64,000 bases of DNA. Source: Papaver somniferum (Eukaryota > Streptophyta > Magnoliopsida > Ranunculales > Papaveraceae). Position numbers and translations under genes: made by a program. Below, piece after piece: positions 34,080-45,200 of this stretch (its first letter is position 1; every line of letters begins with the position of its first letter). The notes beneath the pieces are model-generated. The model had not been told where the DNA came from. It made no database searches and saw only the letters and a program-made list of their open reading frames with translations. Location of the stretch: the NCBI RefSeq assembly GCF_003573695.1, contig NC_039358.1:154928920-154992919 (forward strand), read 5' to 3'.

Positions 34080-35336
34080 GAACAAACGAACAATATCGCA
34101 GATTGGAGAACGGAACTTCATGCATATTTGGCGAAAGGAGAAACACCAAGAAATAGATTGGAAACACACAAGTTAAAAATCCGCCAAAATTATGAATTAA
34201 GAGATGGGCTGCTATACCGAAAATCCTTTAATGGACCATCACTCAGATGTTTGACACGAGAGGAAGGAGAAAAAGTGCTAAAAATGTTACATAGTGGGGA
34301 TGCTGGCAATCATAGCGGGGGAAGATCTTTGGCACATAGAGCAAAAATGCAAGGCTATTACTGGCCATACATGCACGAAGATGCAAAACAAATATCAAGA
34401 CGTTGCGAAGATTGTCAGCGGCATGGAAAGAAAATACATGCACCTGGAGCACCATTGTCATCTTCAACCAGTGTGTGGCCTTTTGGAAAGTGGGGCTTAG
34501 ATATTGTGGGGCCATTTTTACCAGGTTCTGGACAAAGAAGATACTTAATAGTCGCAACAGATTATTTCACAAAATGGACAGAAGTGAAGGCAGTACACAT
34601 ATTCGCGACAAAGATATCTTTACATTCATATTCGAAAATATCATTTGCAGATTCGGAATTCCTGCGCAGTTGGTATCTGATAATGGGAAACAGTTTGAAG
34701 GACAGAATAGAAATGTTACTTAATGCATTTAAGATAAAATGTGGAAAGTCTACTCCTTTGTATCCACAAGCTAATGGGCAGGTAGAAGCAACAAACAAAA
34801 CAATTGCAGATATATTAAAGAAGAAATTGGAAGGACATCACAGAGCATGGTGCGAACAAGTACATAATGCAGTATGGGCTTATAATACAACTAGAAGAGT
34901 ACTGGAATGTCACCTTTTTGTTTAACATACGGAGTTGAAGCGGTGTTACCAACAGAAGTTGTTATTCCGACAACAAAGAAGAAGCTTGGGAGAAAAATCT
35001 TAGTGCGGGTTTGATCTTAAACAAACTTGATGAATTAGAAGAAAGAAGAGAAAAAGCTTTACAACATATGGAGAATTATCAGCGAAGATTAGCCCGAGAA
35101 TATAATAAACGTGTCAAAGTACGCGAATTCCAACCAGGAGATTTAGTTCTGCGAGAGACACCAATATATCAGCGAGAAAATGGTGGAAAATTAGCGAAAA
35201 AATGGGATGGACCTTACATCATTAAGGAGATAGTTGGAACAGAGCTTATAGATTAATGGATCCAGAAGGTAGAGATGTTGGTCATAGACTTGACAGACCA
35301 TGGAACAGGTTGTACTTAAAAAGATATTATCCGTAA
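34080..35336 (+). pseudogene. T2 integrase, frameshifted
   Basis: The H2C2 zinc domain is at about 34290-34425 (LHSGDAGNHSGG ... RRCEDCQRHG), then WGLDIVGPFLPGSGQRRYL (first Asp). Between about 34600 and 34720 the phase shifts out and back: FGIPAQLVSDNGKQFEGQN (second Asp) is read at 34403-34723, and NGQVEATNKTIADILKKKLE (Glu) back in the first phase to 34925. A further piece at 35011-35256 gives KVREFQPGDLVLRE and KKWDGPYIIKE, and after another shift the C-terminus ends at TAA 35334-35336. Inactive. Confidence 0.82.
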
Positions 35337-36824
35337 GAAGCTTTGAGAAGTTATGGATTCTGAAAGAATAATTGCAAGATTATTCATATCAAAACAAGAT
35401 CATGATGTGCGAAACTTTCGCAGAGATAATCACAGAACAATGACATAAAAGAAAGGGGCGAACCTTTATGGCGTACACCCTAGTTCGCGAATAAAATTTC
35501 GCAAGAGGCAAATGTAAGACCTAAAGTACGTCATATAAGGGGGTACCTGTTGCATGGCTCAGGGAAAGGCTACACCGCCACCGGAACCTGAGTCATGGAG
35601 ATTTGGGGTCAATAAAGCCCATCCAGGAGAGGCACCTTGGATTCTCATCTTAAGCATATGACTTAGGATTGGGCGAATAAAGTAATAAGGACTCTCCCAA
35701 GGAGTGCAGATCTGATCAAGGCGCCGAGGTACACGGTTGAGTCAAGAGTGCCATGGGCGTTTGAAGCGTACCTTGCCATTCTTGACAAGTCTTGGCTTAT
35801 ACTGCACTCGGCCTGAAGAAAACCCCACTTAGGGTGCAGTCTCGTAACCATAAGCCCTATAGGTAAAAGGAATGAGAGGCTGCGAAAACATCTGGTTGTT
35901 GTTAAGACTGGATGGGAGGAGCTAACCTTGTATGGTAGAAGTACGCCTCCTTGAAGGGGCAACCATAGGGAGATAAGGGCGGCACCCTCCATTAGGGAGA
36001 TGATAAGTGTCTTAAGACGCAAATGTTATGAGGCTTTTTATTCGCAAGAATATTAAGGCTTGTCATATTTGTGCAACAATCCTGAAGAGGCAATAATACA
36101 AAAGAAAAAGATAAGACGAGATCAATGGGTTTTCGCATGAAAGTGTGAAGACGTCCTGCGATTTCGTCGCAAGACGGCAATGTCATGGGGGTTTATTTTC
36201 GCAAGAATATTTAGGCCTGTCATATTGTCGCAACATTCCTGAAGAGGCCATAATACAAAAGAAAAAGTTAAGGCAAGATCAATGGGTTTTTGCATGAAAG
36301 TGCAAGGACGTCCTGCGATTTTGTCGCAATGACAAGAGGTGGCATAATAAGACCTTTAATTAGGAAGGAAAAATAAGACCACATGACAAAACAAAATATT
36401 TATAAGTATTCATAACAGATTATTTTTCGCAAGAAATATAATGAGAGGCAAGTATGGGAATCAATAAACAAGAAGCATTATCTTTCTCACCAGCAAAATA
36501 CTAAAAGGGAAAATTGATTCCAAAGTTGGTTGAAGAATATTATTCGCAAAAAGTAATAAAGATAAGACAATTCATGAAGATAGAACTAGATAAGAAGCTC
36601 ATGCTTCAATATTAATTCCAGTAGAAGGAGATAATATACGTTCTTCGCCAATGTTCTCATTATCGCAAGCCTCTCCTTCATTTCGATTCTGATCTTTGCC
36701 TTGATTAGCACCTTGATTATCGCCAGCAATTACTTCTTCAGAAGAGATTTATTTTTCATTCTCATTTTGATTAACACCAGCAGATGCCTCCTTAGAAGGA
36801 ATTTCTTCTTCATCTTCCATGAGA
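35337..36824 (+). other. T2 region after integrase, with a 158-bp tandem duplication
   Basis: No gene is supported. It contains many TTCGCAAG words. A direct duplication (36023-36180 and 36181-36337, about 90% alike) includes TCGCAAGAATATT and CCTGAAGAGGC. 36600-36824 leads into the end of the antisense gene. Confidence 0.55.
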
Positions 36825-38640
36825 TTATCCTCTAATCACAATCACTATCAGCAGGACGAGATCATCATCATCTACTTCCAAAGGTTCGATTGATGTAGGA
36901 GGAAGAGATTTAGACAATAAAATATCATTTACAAGGACTTCACCCCAGAGATGAACTTGACGAAGAAGTTCTCTCTGATGATTCCTATCTTGAATATCCT
37001 TAAAATAAGCAAGATAATCAAGTCTTCTTTCTGCTCGGTCGCGAGAACCAGTAAGGACAGAGACGAGCAATGCATTTTCTTTGCAAATTTTGGCATATTT
37101 AGCCTCCAAAACAGAAATGGAGGAATGAAGATTCTTCTCAGACTCTGCGAAAGGTAGAATACAAAATTTCAATAAGATGAAGAACTCAAAAACATATGAC
37201 AAAGAAAAGATAGTTAAGGCAGTCAAACTATTATGACTACCTTCCTTTTGCGAAATAAGATGTTGAATCAAAATTCAGAAAACTATTCTCCCAACGACCC
37301 ATCGCATCATCAAATTTATCTCCAACTAAACCTTTAAGTCGAGACTGAAGATTTTTCTCTTTAGAAATAAGAAAGGCATTTTTCTTCGCAAGAGAAGAAT
37401 AAGATTCTTCTAATTTGGAATATTGTTCTTTAAGTTGATTCACCTTTACACTTAAAGCTATTCTACCTTGAATGAGTGTATCTCTTTCAACAATAGATGA
37501 CTCTGTTACTTCTTTAAGTTCATTTCTCAAAGAGCGAAGAGACTGTTCTTGGTCATCACATACTTTCTGAAGAATGCTAAGTTGTTGCGAAGATATCACC
37601 ATCTTATTTAAACAAGTTTGCTTCTCTTGAGATAAGGTTTTATTCTCATCTGATAAAGTTTCCATCCCTAAATTAGCTTTAGTTAAAGAATAAGAAAGGC
37701 GAGATATTTCATTACTTAACAAATTTTGCCTCTGAACTAATTGGGTATTTTCATTGGTAAGATTATTTATATGATCAAGAGATATGAATAAAGGTTATCT
37801 AATTGGTTATATTGATCCATCAAAATCTCTTTATCAACACGGGCTTCTTCAAAAGCAGATTCAAATTGATATCTCTCCATTATTCATTTCTGGTTTAAGG
37901 CTTAACATGCGAAAGAGGGATTTCAAGGATAATTAAATATGGGAAGGATAAAACCATTAGAAAGGCAAATTGAAGACACAGATAAGAAAATCATACCTCT
38001 CAATTCAGCATTCTTCTTGCGAAGGTTGTCACGATCCAACAAAACATTCTGAAGCTTTTGATTTTCGAGACGAAGAGCATTACACTCTTTTTCCAAACTC
38101 TTTTTCAGACAAAAATTTGAAAGCAATATCTATTCCTTCCACAGTTTCTTTCGAAAAGGGAAAAGTTTCAGGTAAAGAACTGGGAATGATAGAAGGTTGA
38201 GAAACATTATCAATAGGAAGAGAAGAAGTTTCATTCACAGAAGGATCAACAATGGGGGTTTCAATCATTGAAAAGTCTGTTGAAGAAATGAAGTCTGAGG
38301 CAGCTTTTTCGCGAGTTGTAGATGATGGTTTATCTTGCGAAGATATCGCAGGAGATTTAGAAGAGATAAGTAAGTGGAATGGAACCGAAGTTTCAACAGT
38401 TTTAAGGTGGCGAGATTTCTTGAGAGGTTTATTGACATCCTTATCACCCTGCGAATTACAATCCAGATAAGAAACAAAGGCAACAATATTGTTATTAGAA
38501 AAGAATAATGTTTCTTACTACCTTCTGATTCACAGACTTTCTTTTATGCACAACAATCTTATGTTGCGGTTTGGGAATATTAGGGTTCTGAACCGTAAAT
38601 TTAGTGTTGGAGGCGCTTTTGCTGAAATAACAAGAGTATG
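36825..38640 (-). pseudogene. T2 antisense gene: coiled-coil protein
   Basis: Minus-strand open pieces in order: about 38640-38535 (after a TTTCAG acceptor; KPQHKIVVHKRKSVNQK), 38486-38080 in more than one phase (Ser/Thr/Pro-rich), 37923-38126, 37237-37722 (162 residues of heptads, e.g. LSNEISRLSYSLTKANLGME) and 36825-37271. AG|GTAG and TTTCGCAG| sites between the last two look like an intron, but the joining phase is not clean. Position (between integrase and 3' LTR), antisense orientation and coiled coil match the extra genes of Tat elements. No PMD domain is visible. Its own TATA box lies at 38935-38942. Exons are approximate and some breaks may be mutations. Confidence 0.55.
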
Positions 38641-38934
38641 AGAATCACATAAACATCATCAAATAAGGTACTAAGCAAGATCAATTTCAGCAAAACCCAT
38701 AAGGAAGAAAAAAGAAAACTAACCTTGATGAATCTATGGAAAACACTAGCAGGAAGATTATTTCGAAGAAAATTAGGAATGATGAAGATCTACAGAGGAA
38801 ATAGTATGAAGATGAAGAAGAACTTAAAAAGATTGAAAGAAGAAGAAAGAAGAAAAGTTGCAATAAGGGAATTTGCAGAAGAACGATGAAGTTCCAGAGA
38901 AAATAAAAAGAAAGAAAAATAGAGTGAGAAAGAG

Positions 38935-38942
38935 TATATATA
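38935..38942 (-). promoter_or_regulatory. TATA box for the T2 antisense gene
   Basis: The minus strand reads CCCTCTATATATACTCTTTC, followed by a CT-rich leader typical of plant 5' UTRs. It lies about 300 bp upstream of the first recognisable coding piece and 203 bp inside the 3' LTR boundary, so it belongs to the internal region. Confidence 0.5.
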
Positions 38943-39144
38943 GAGGGAATTTTTCCTCGAGAGTATAAACACGATTAACACGGAAAGATATAAGTGGTTA
39001 AAAAGCAGCGGTTACAAAAGACGTGTCAAGAAACAGATGGGAAAAATGATATGTGTGATAAATGCAGAATATGAAATGATGGATAACTGCGGCATTTCTC
39101 ACATCATTCTCTACTTCGCGGAGAAGATATGAGAAGAGTCAAGA

Positions 39145-40945
39145 TGTAGGATCAGAATCTCGCAGTAATAATGCCTCAGCGAAATTATCAACAACACAAC
39201 ACAACAGCGTCGCAGAATAATTTTAGAAGTGACATAATAAACGACGTCAGCTAAAATCATGAGAAGAATGTAATGATTCTGCGAAAATTAGAGAGTTTGC
39301 GAGATTAACATTTGTAAGGTTGTGAGAATGTCGCAAGTCATATCCGAAAATAAAGGACAGATTAGCTGTCATCCACTATGTATTTCCCTATAAATAGTCG
39401 TTCAATTGTAAAGGAGAGGAGGGAGATCTTTTTTGAGTAAAAAATAAGTAAATAGGAGATAGAAAATCTAGAGCAGTGGTTATTCTTGATTCCTTTATCT
39501 TTTCTTGTAAGATTGTTCAAAGATTCATCAATAAAATTAGGAGATTTTAATAAAGTGCCACACTTTCGATTTTATGTTTAAGAAAGTGCCACCATTTTTT
39601 TCAGTATTTATAAAATGCCACGATATTGACTTTTTCCATCCTGTTTTTTGAAAAAACAGTAACTGCCGTTAGTGCTCAGCTGGCCCCTATTAAATGACAT
39701 TTAGGCCCCCAAAGTCTATTACCTGCCGTTGGTGTTCTTCTTCTACTCAGCTTAGTAATGTGAGTCATTGCCGAATTTGGTTGGTGTTTTTCTTCTTCCC
39801 CAATCGATACTCACCATTTACTGTTAGATTTAGATTGAAGGCTATCAAAGTTGACACTATTAAGGAACTGATAATATGATTGGTTGTGAACTTATGGCAA
39901 ACATTGAATCTGTGTGGTAGTATACGTATATGAAATGAAAGGGGAATTCTATCAAACAGGAAATGTGCATGCGCGCTGATGCCGAGCAAGAGATAGATTT
40001 CTTCATGTCTTAAGACTCCTTTTTAGCCAATCTTCCCTGTAAATCGAATAGGATAGAGACTGAACAATCCAAAGATACACAAACTATATAATATCATTAA
40101 TATAAGCCATTCATCTCACAAAATTAAATTCACGGCAACAAAATCAACTTTGAACAAATTTTTTGAGTTTAAACTTTAACTGAATCTGAAACGAATTTGA
40201 ACCCATGTCTTGTATTCTTATCAACAAAAACTCATTTGTTCCTCCTTCCCATGTTTACCATTATTTTTCTATAGCAAACATTCCCAAACTTACTCTAAAA
40301 ATTCATAAACCCAATAAATTAAATCGAATGAATTGAAAACGACAAATCATTTATGTATACAAAATTACAAATACCCAATTCATGAAATTCAAACAAACAT
40401 AAAAAAGATGAATTAGCACGAACCGTAATCTCAAATTGAGAGGATTTACTGCTGATGGTCATGTTTGTTTACCCAGAACCATAATTCTTGCTCCTCTTCC
40501 GTCTATCTCTTCAATCAATCTTTAATTAAATCGTCTATATCATCCACCGGACCAAATATATAAGAAGATGGTTTTTATGTACGGAAGAACATAAAGAGAG
40601 GAAGTTTGTATACACAGGAAAAAAAAAAACAAGAAGGGTTATGCGATCGGGAATTTTTTCTGAGCAAGATGTAATAACTAAGTATGATAAGGACAATTTG
40701 GTAATGATATCACATCTTTTGGACTTTTTCAATGATAATTGACTGATTTAGTGGTCCCTAACGGAATAGTTAACGTGTGTGTCATTTTATATATTTTGAA
40801 AAAAACAGTGACACTTTCTTATATCGGGAATACAAAGTGTGGCACTTTCTTAAAATTCCCATAAAATTAAGATTGCTAATCTAAAATGAGTTGAGTGTTA
40901 ACGAAATCATATGAGGGGTGTAGTGTAGGATTTCCTGCAACTACA
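39145..40945 (+). repeat. T2 3' LTR, split by a MULE-like element
   Basis: LTR halves 39145-39539 and 40870-40945 join to 471 bp once the 1321-bp insertion and one 9-bp duplication are removed, exactly the 5' LTR length. A purine-rich stretch (GAGAAGATATGAGAAGAG) lies just before it. Confidence 0.9.
39540..40860. mobile_element. Non-autonomous MULE-like element (1321 bp)
   Basis: Terminal inverted repeats start GGAGATTTTAATAAAGTGCC and, on the reverse strand, GGGAATTTTAAGAAAGTGCC; similarity extends about 50 bp through CACACTTT and AAGAAAGTG. The flanks carry a 9-bp duplication ATAAAATTA (39531-39539, 40861-40869). Long repeats with a 9-bp duplication fit the Mutator superfamily. No transposase frame is present; small open frames inside are unsupported. 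Confidence 0.85.
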
Positions 40946-40950
40946 CGAGT

Positions 40951-41302
40951 TTCCATGGCTAGTCTAACCACCCCGGATGAAGTAAGTCGATTTTCCCATC
41001 TTGATACTTTAGAAAAGCGCAGAGTTAAGGCCGAACGGTTCGCGGACAAGTACAGGCAGCAGACGGAAAGATATTACAATCAAAAGGTTAAGGAGCGCGT
41101 ATTTGCAGTACACGACGTGGTCATGAAGATTGCCCCGCGCGTCCAGCGCAATGCAACAACAGGAAAGTTTGCCGCAAACTGGGTAGGTCCGTACATGATC
41201 AGTGAAGCCGCGGAAAGCGGATACTATGACCTTAAGCGGATGAATGGATCTCAGATCAACACCCCTATTAATGGTAAATGGTTAGAAGCTTACTATGCGT
41301 GA
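40951..41302 (+). pseudogene. T1 integrase C-terminal region (3' piece)
   Basis: After the CGAGT duplication (40946-40950) the T1 frame resumes: SRFSHLDTLEKRRVKAERFA, then QQTERYYNQKVKERVFAVHD and FAANWVGPYMISEAAESGYY, ending in TGA at 41300-41302. This is the usual C-terminal domain, which binds DNA and closes the polyprotein. This piece is uninterrupted and in the same phase as the island at 30538. Confidence 0.88.
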
Positions 41303-41387
41303 TAAACTAAGTGTATGGTGAGTGGATGGTTATCAATAATAAATACTCTTTATCTTACACGATGTGTTAAAAATAAAAAATATATGT

Positions 41388-41827
41388 ATAGCCCCGAGTC
41401 TGGTTAGGTTCTGTGAATGACCAATGAAGTGCACCAATAGCCCCGAGTCTGGATACGTTATGTGCATGACCAATGAAGTGCACCAACAGCCCCGAGTTCG
41501 GTTAGGTTTTGTGCATGATCAATGAAGTGCACCAATAGCCCCGAGTCCGGCTAGGTTATGTGCATGGCCAATGAAGTGCACCAATAGCCCCGAGTCTGGC
41601 TAGGTTCTGTACATGCCAAGGAAGTGCACCAATAGCCCCGAATCTGGTTAGGTTATGTGCATGGCCAATGAAGTGCACCAATAACCCCGAGTCTGGCTAG
41701 GTTTTGTGCATGACCAATGAAGCGCACCAATAGCCCCGAGTTCGGCTAGGTTCCGTGCATGACCAATGAAGTGCACCAATAGCCCCGAGTCTGGGTAGGT
41801 TCCGTGCAAAACTAATGCAGTGCACCA
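41388..41827. repeat. 49-bp tandem repeat, nine copies, in the T1 region after integrase
   Basis: Nine units of 49 bp (one of 48), each like ATAGCCCCGAGTCTGG followed by TAGGTT, GTGCATGACCAATGAAG and TGCACCA, then one decayed unit to about 41880. Units differ from each other at several positions. It lies just downstream of the integrase stop, where plant gypsy elements often have variable tandem arrays. 41828-42220 has no gene. Confidence 0.93.
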
Positions 41828-42220
41828 ATAATATTGAAGCCGGACAATCTTCGTGCATGACTAGTAAACATGCTAAGATTCCCAGAGGAAACTATAGACA
41901 TAATATATCAGATAAGTATCAATCATGACTAGTCTGAATGATGATACAGTTCAAGAATAGAATAAAGGAAATGCAAATATAGAATGGGTGTAATCCCAAT
42001 AAAACACTAAGAGCACTGACGACGCGTAAAGTACACTAGGATAGTTAAAGGTAACATAATAGATATATTCATTCACAAACATCGGAGTAATACATAAAGC
42101 GGAAAGAAATAACAAAACATTTTATGGATAAAGATTCCTTAAGTCAAAGAACCGAATATAGAGCCAAGTTCACGCGCTTTAGTCTGCCGCGTGCAATAGC
42201 CAAGTCACTCTCTTTGTGCT

Positions 42221-45200
42221 TCATCCGGACACGAGCATCAGAAAACACTTCAAGCGTCTGTCCGAAGCCATGATGTTTTCCACTGAAGGGTTAATCCGAC
42301 AAGCACTCAAATGATCCACGTACAAATCCATTGCATTAAGATACTGCGTTTGGCTGACTTCAAATAAACCCTCACACTCACGAACAATTTGAGCATTTCC
42401 AATAACAGTGGCTTGTAATAGTTCAAGTTTTTGTTTTTTAAGAGACAAACATAAAGTATTGATTGATTCTCTCATCGTTCTTAACCATTTTTAATGAGAA
42501 CCTCTAGCCTATATATAAGTACAAAAAAAAGGGGGTAGCACCTGAAGCGCCATGTGAACTTCAGCAAGAGCCATTTCAATAGATTTCACACTATGATCTG
42601 CATCAACACATAAGAAATGAGTAACTAGACGTTGCTCATGGAAATAACCACGATATTCAAGGAGGGTCACGTCAGGCAGCCCGCTTTCACTTTGAGTCTT
42701 CATTACAAGATGATCCGCAACTTCCAATTATTCATGCCAACAAGAATTCTCGATCTCAAAAGTATAACGTGCAAGGCACATTACCCGCAAAAGGCGATTT
42801 AGATACCTTACCTCCAAAACCAACCTCACACGATTAGCCATGAAACAAAAGAACTTAAGGAATATTTACTGTAATTAACCAAGACAACTCTCATATATAT
42901 AATTAAATAACACAATACCCAAGACAACGTTTTTACGAATTCCCAAAACAAAAGGGGGGATGATGATGATGATGATGATGATGATGGTAGTAACCCATTT
43001 AAGAGCGCTCAGTTATAAGCGAGTGGCAGTAAGAAATGTCTTCATCTAGGTCCTGCATCATGAACTGCGCCTCGCCATATTGAGTAGTGGAGTCGGTATA
43101 AGCACTACGCACCTCTTCTAGCACTTGATGAATCTTGTGCATAACATCACTGGAGGCATGTGCTTCTTGAGCCATACTTAGCGTCCCCTTATGCTCTTCA
43201 TAAGCTTTGTGTGCCTTATCCAAATCAATCAACCGGTGAGTTGTAGCATCCCAACTCTATCCTTCAATACTAGCAAACGCGCTAGTTCTATTTTCATATC
43301 AGTAGGATGAATGAGAGCATACACAACACATAAAGTCAAGACATACCCGCAGAGATTAGGACCCTCCCGCTGAGTGATAAATGCACGACAGTCAGCTATT
43401 GCTTGCTCAATATCAGTCGTCATAATCATCGACTCTTGGAATAGGCGCTCAGCCTTGTTCCGAGTAGCAACAGTATCATCTAGTGCGCGTTGTACTACCA
43501 GAGTCATACACCCTGACGTTTGCAACCTATGAGCCATCGAATACGTCTCATATTGCTCATCAAACTGCGCGCGTGTGGCCACTCTATTCTCCATTCTAAC
43601 TTCTCTAAGCATTTCCACCTCAGCTTTTACGAGCAGCAAGCGATTTAGCTCATGATTCTTTTCATAAGGAATAACTAGTGTTGGCACAGGAGCCAAAGCT
43701 AAAGTGTAACCATGTAGACGATGAACCATCTGCAACAAATCACAGTTCGCAGAGACAATGAAAGAAACTTAAAATTACTAACTAGAGCAACCCTACGTAC
43801 CTCTATTTATAGAAACAAAATGATAACATCACACTAATTACTGTCCAACCAACCATGTCTTAAAACCATCAAAACATCCCGACTGATCCAAGCAAAGAAG
43901 AAACTATTGTTCAAAACCCACTCATAAAAGCAAAGAAGAAATTAATTGATATTCTTGACAAGCCAGCTCAGCTCTTTTCTTGACAAGGCGTACATTAACC
44001 TCCTCAGCAGCGGCTCGGGCGGTCCTCAACTCACCATTAACTAGCCCAACGTCAGCCATTAGCCGATCATAGGCCTCCTTCTTGATATTAGTGACATTAA
44101 GCAAACGCCCGTACTCTTGGTCTAGCTCCTCAATCTCACTAGGAAAATTACTCCGCGCGTTGTGACTCACCTTTGCTAGATCCAACAAATTCTTGAGCCA
44201 ATGAATGGGAAGAACTAGATAAGTTTGAATAAAGGCATCCCACTTTCTCAGTATAGCCGGATCAATGAGAGTCTCTTCCGCTTGAGAAAGGCCATCCGCT
44301 ATATCCAATAAGTCCTCATTATCCACGATCAAGGAGTTGGCGGGCATCCCTTCATGAACATACATATGACCAAATCTTTCCACTATACGCCGATAATTGG
44401 CTGCTTTAGATGAAGGGACCCAGAACCCGTGCACCAGCTTGAAGCGATTATCAACACCAGCCTCCGCCGCTGAAATAACGCGGGATATCGGAACTGAGGA
44501 TCCTCCGGAGTAACCATCAACTCGGCGTCGGCATCCACGCTACGAGAAATCTTAGGAGTAGGCTTGGAAGGCTTTTTCCGTTTATCATTAGCACTCCCGG
44601 ACTCACTGCCTTTAACCTGTTGGATGGAGCCACTCCCTTTACCATGGACACTGTCTCGTTTTCCCATATCCTGAAGAGAAAAAAGGAAATATAAATAAGT
44701 ACTCCAACATGAAGAAGAAATAGTGATAGTAATCAAAAATTCATACCAAATCGGAAAGAGGAGGAGGATTGATAGGAGAATGAACCGATCGGCGAGAAGA
44801 AGAAGAAGAAGAGCTGGATACAGTTGGCTCCGAGTGATCTAATATAAGATGGAAAGCAAGAGAAAAATAGGAAGTAAAATAAGTTTATCGGGAAGATATA
44901 AGGAAGGAAGATGTATATATGGATCACCAAGTGCATTTAATAATAACAACAGAATATCTCGACTGACACGTGTCAGTACTCAAACCTAGTAAGAAACAAC
45001 ATAGTATACTCACGAGACTTGGAAGGGGAAGAACTCTGATCCTCAGCACTGCCTTTAAGGCCACTGCCTTCTTGAGAATAATCATGAACAAAATGATTCG
45101 ACTCGGACTCGCTCGCTGCACCTAGTATATCAGAAGGAGTATGAAGAGGATGATTAGGATCTTGAATCGTCTTTATAATTAGAGGGCAAGTGGAGTGTAG

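Larger units (their letters stand above)
30606..40945 (+). mobile_element. T2: second Tat-type gypsy element, gag-deleted, with antisense gene
   Basis: LTRs at 30606-31076 and 39145-40945 (the latter split by a MULE; both are 471 bp without it). Flanks are CGAGA and CGAGT; the uninterrupted T1 codons require CGAGT, so the left copy has one mutation. About 10 of 471 LTR positions differ by eye, fewer than in T1, in line with later insertion. Order inside: protease, reverse transcriptase/RNase H, second RNase H, integrase, non-coding DNA, antisense coiled-coil gene. Only 110 bp separate the LTR from the protease frame, so capsid and nucleocapsid are gone. Confidence 0.92.

Noticed and set aside
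35663..36022. 119-codon minus-strand frame in T2
   Set aside because: No domain, composition or promoter support; it lies in the non-coding stretch after integrase and does not connect to the antisense gene.
41388..41827. CRISPR-like array
   Set aside because: Units are contiguous without spacers, differ from each other, and lie in a plant retrotransposon; it is a tandem repeat.
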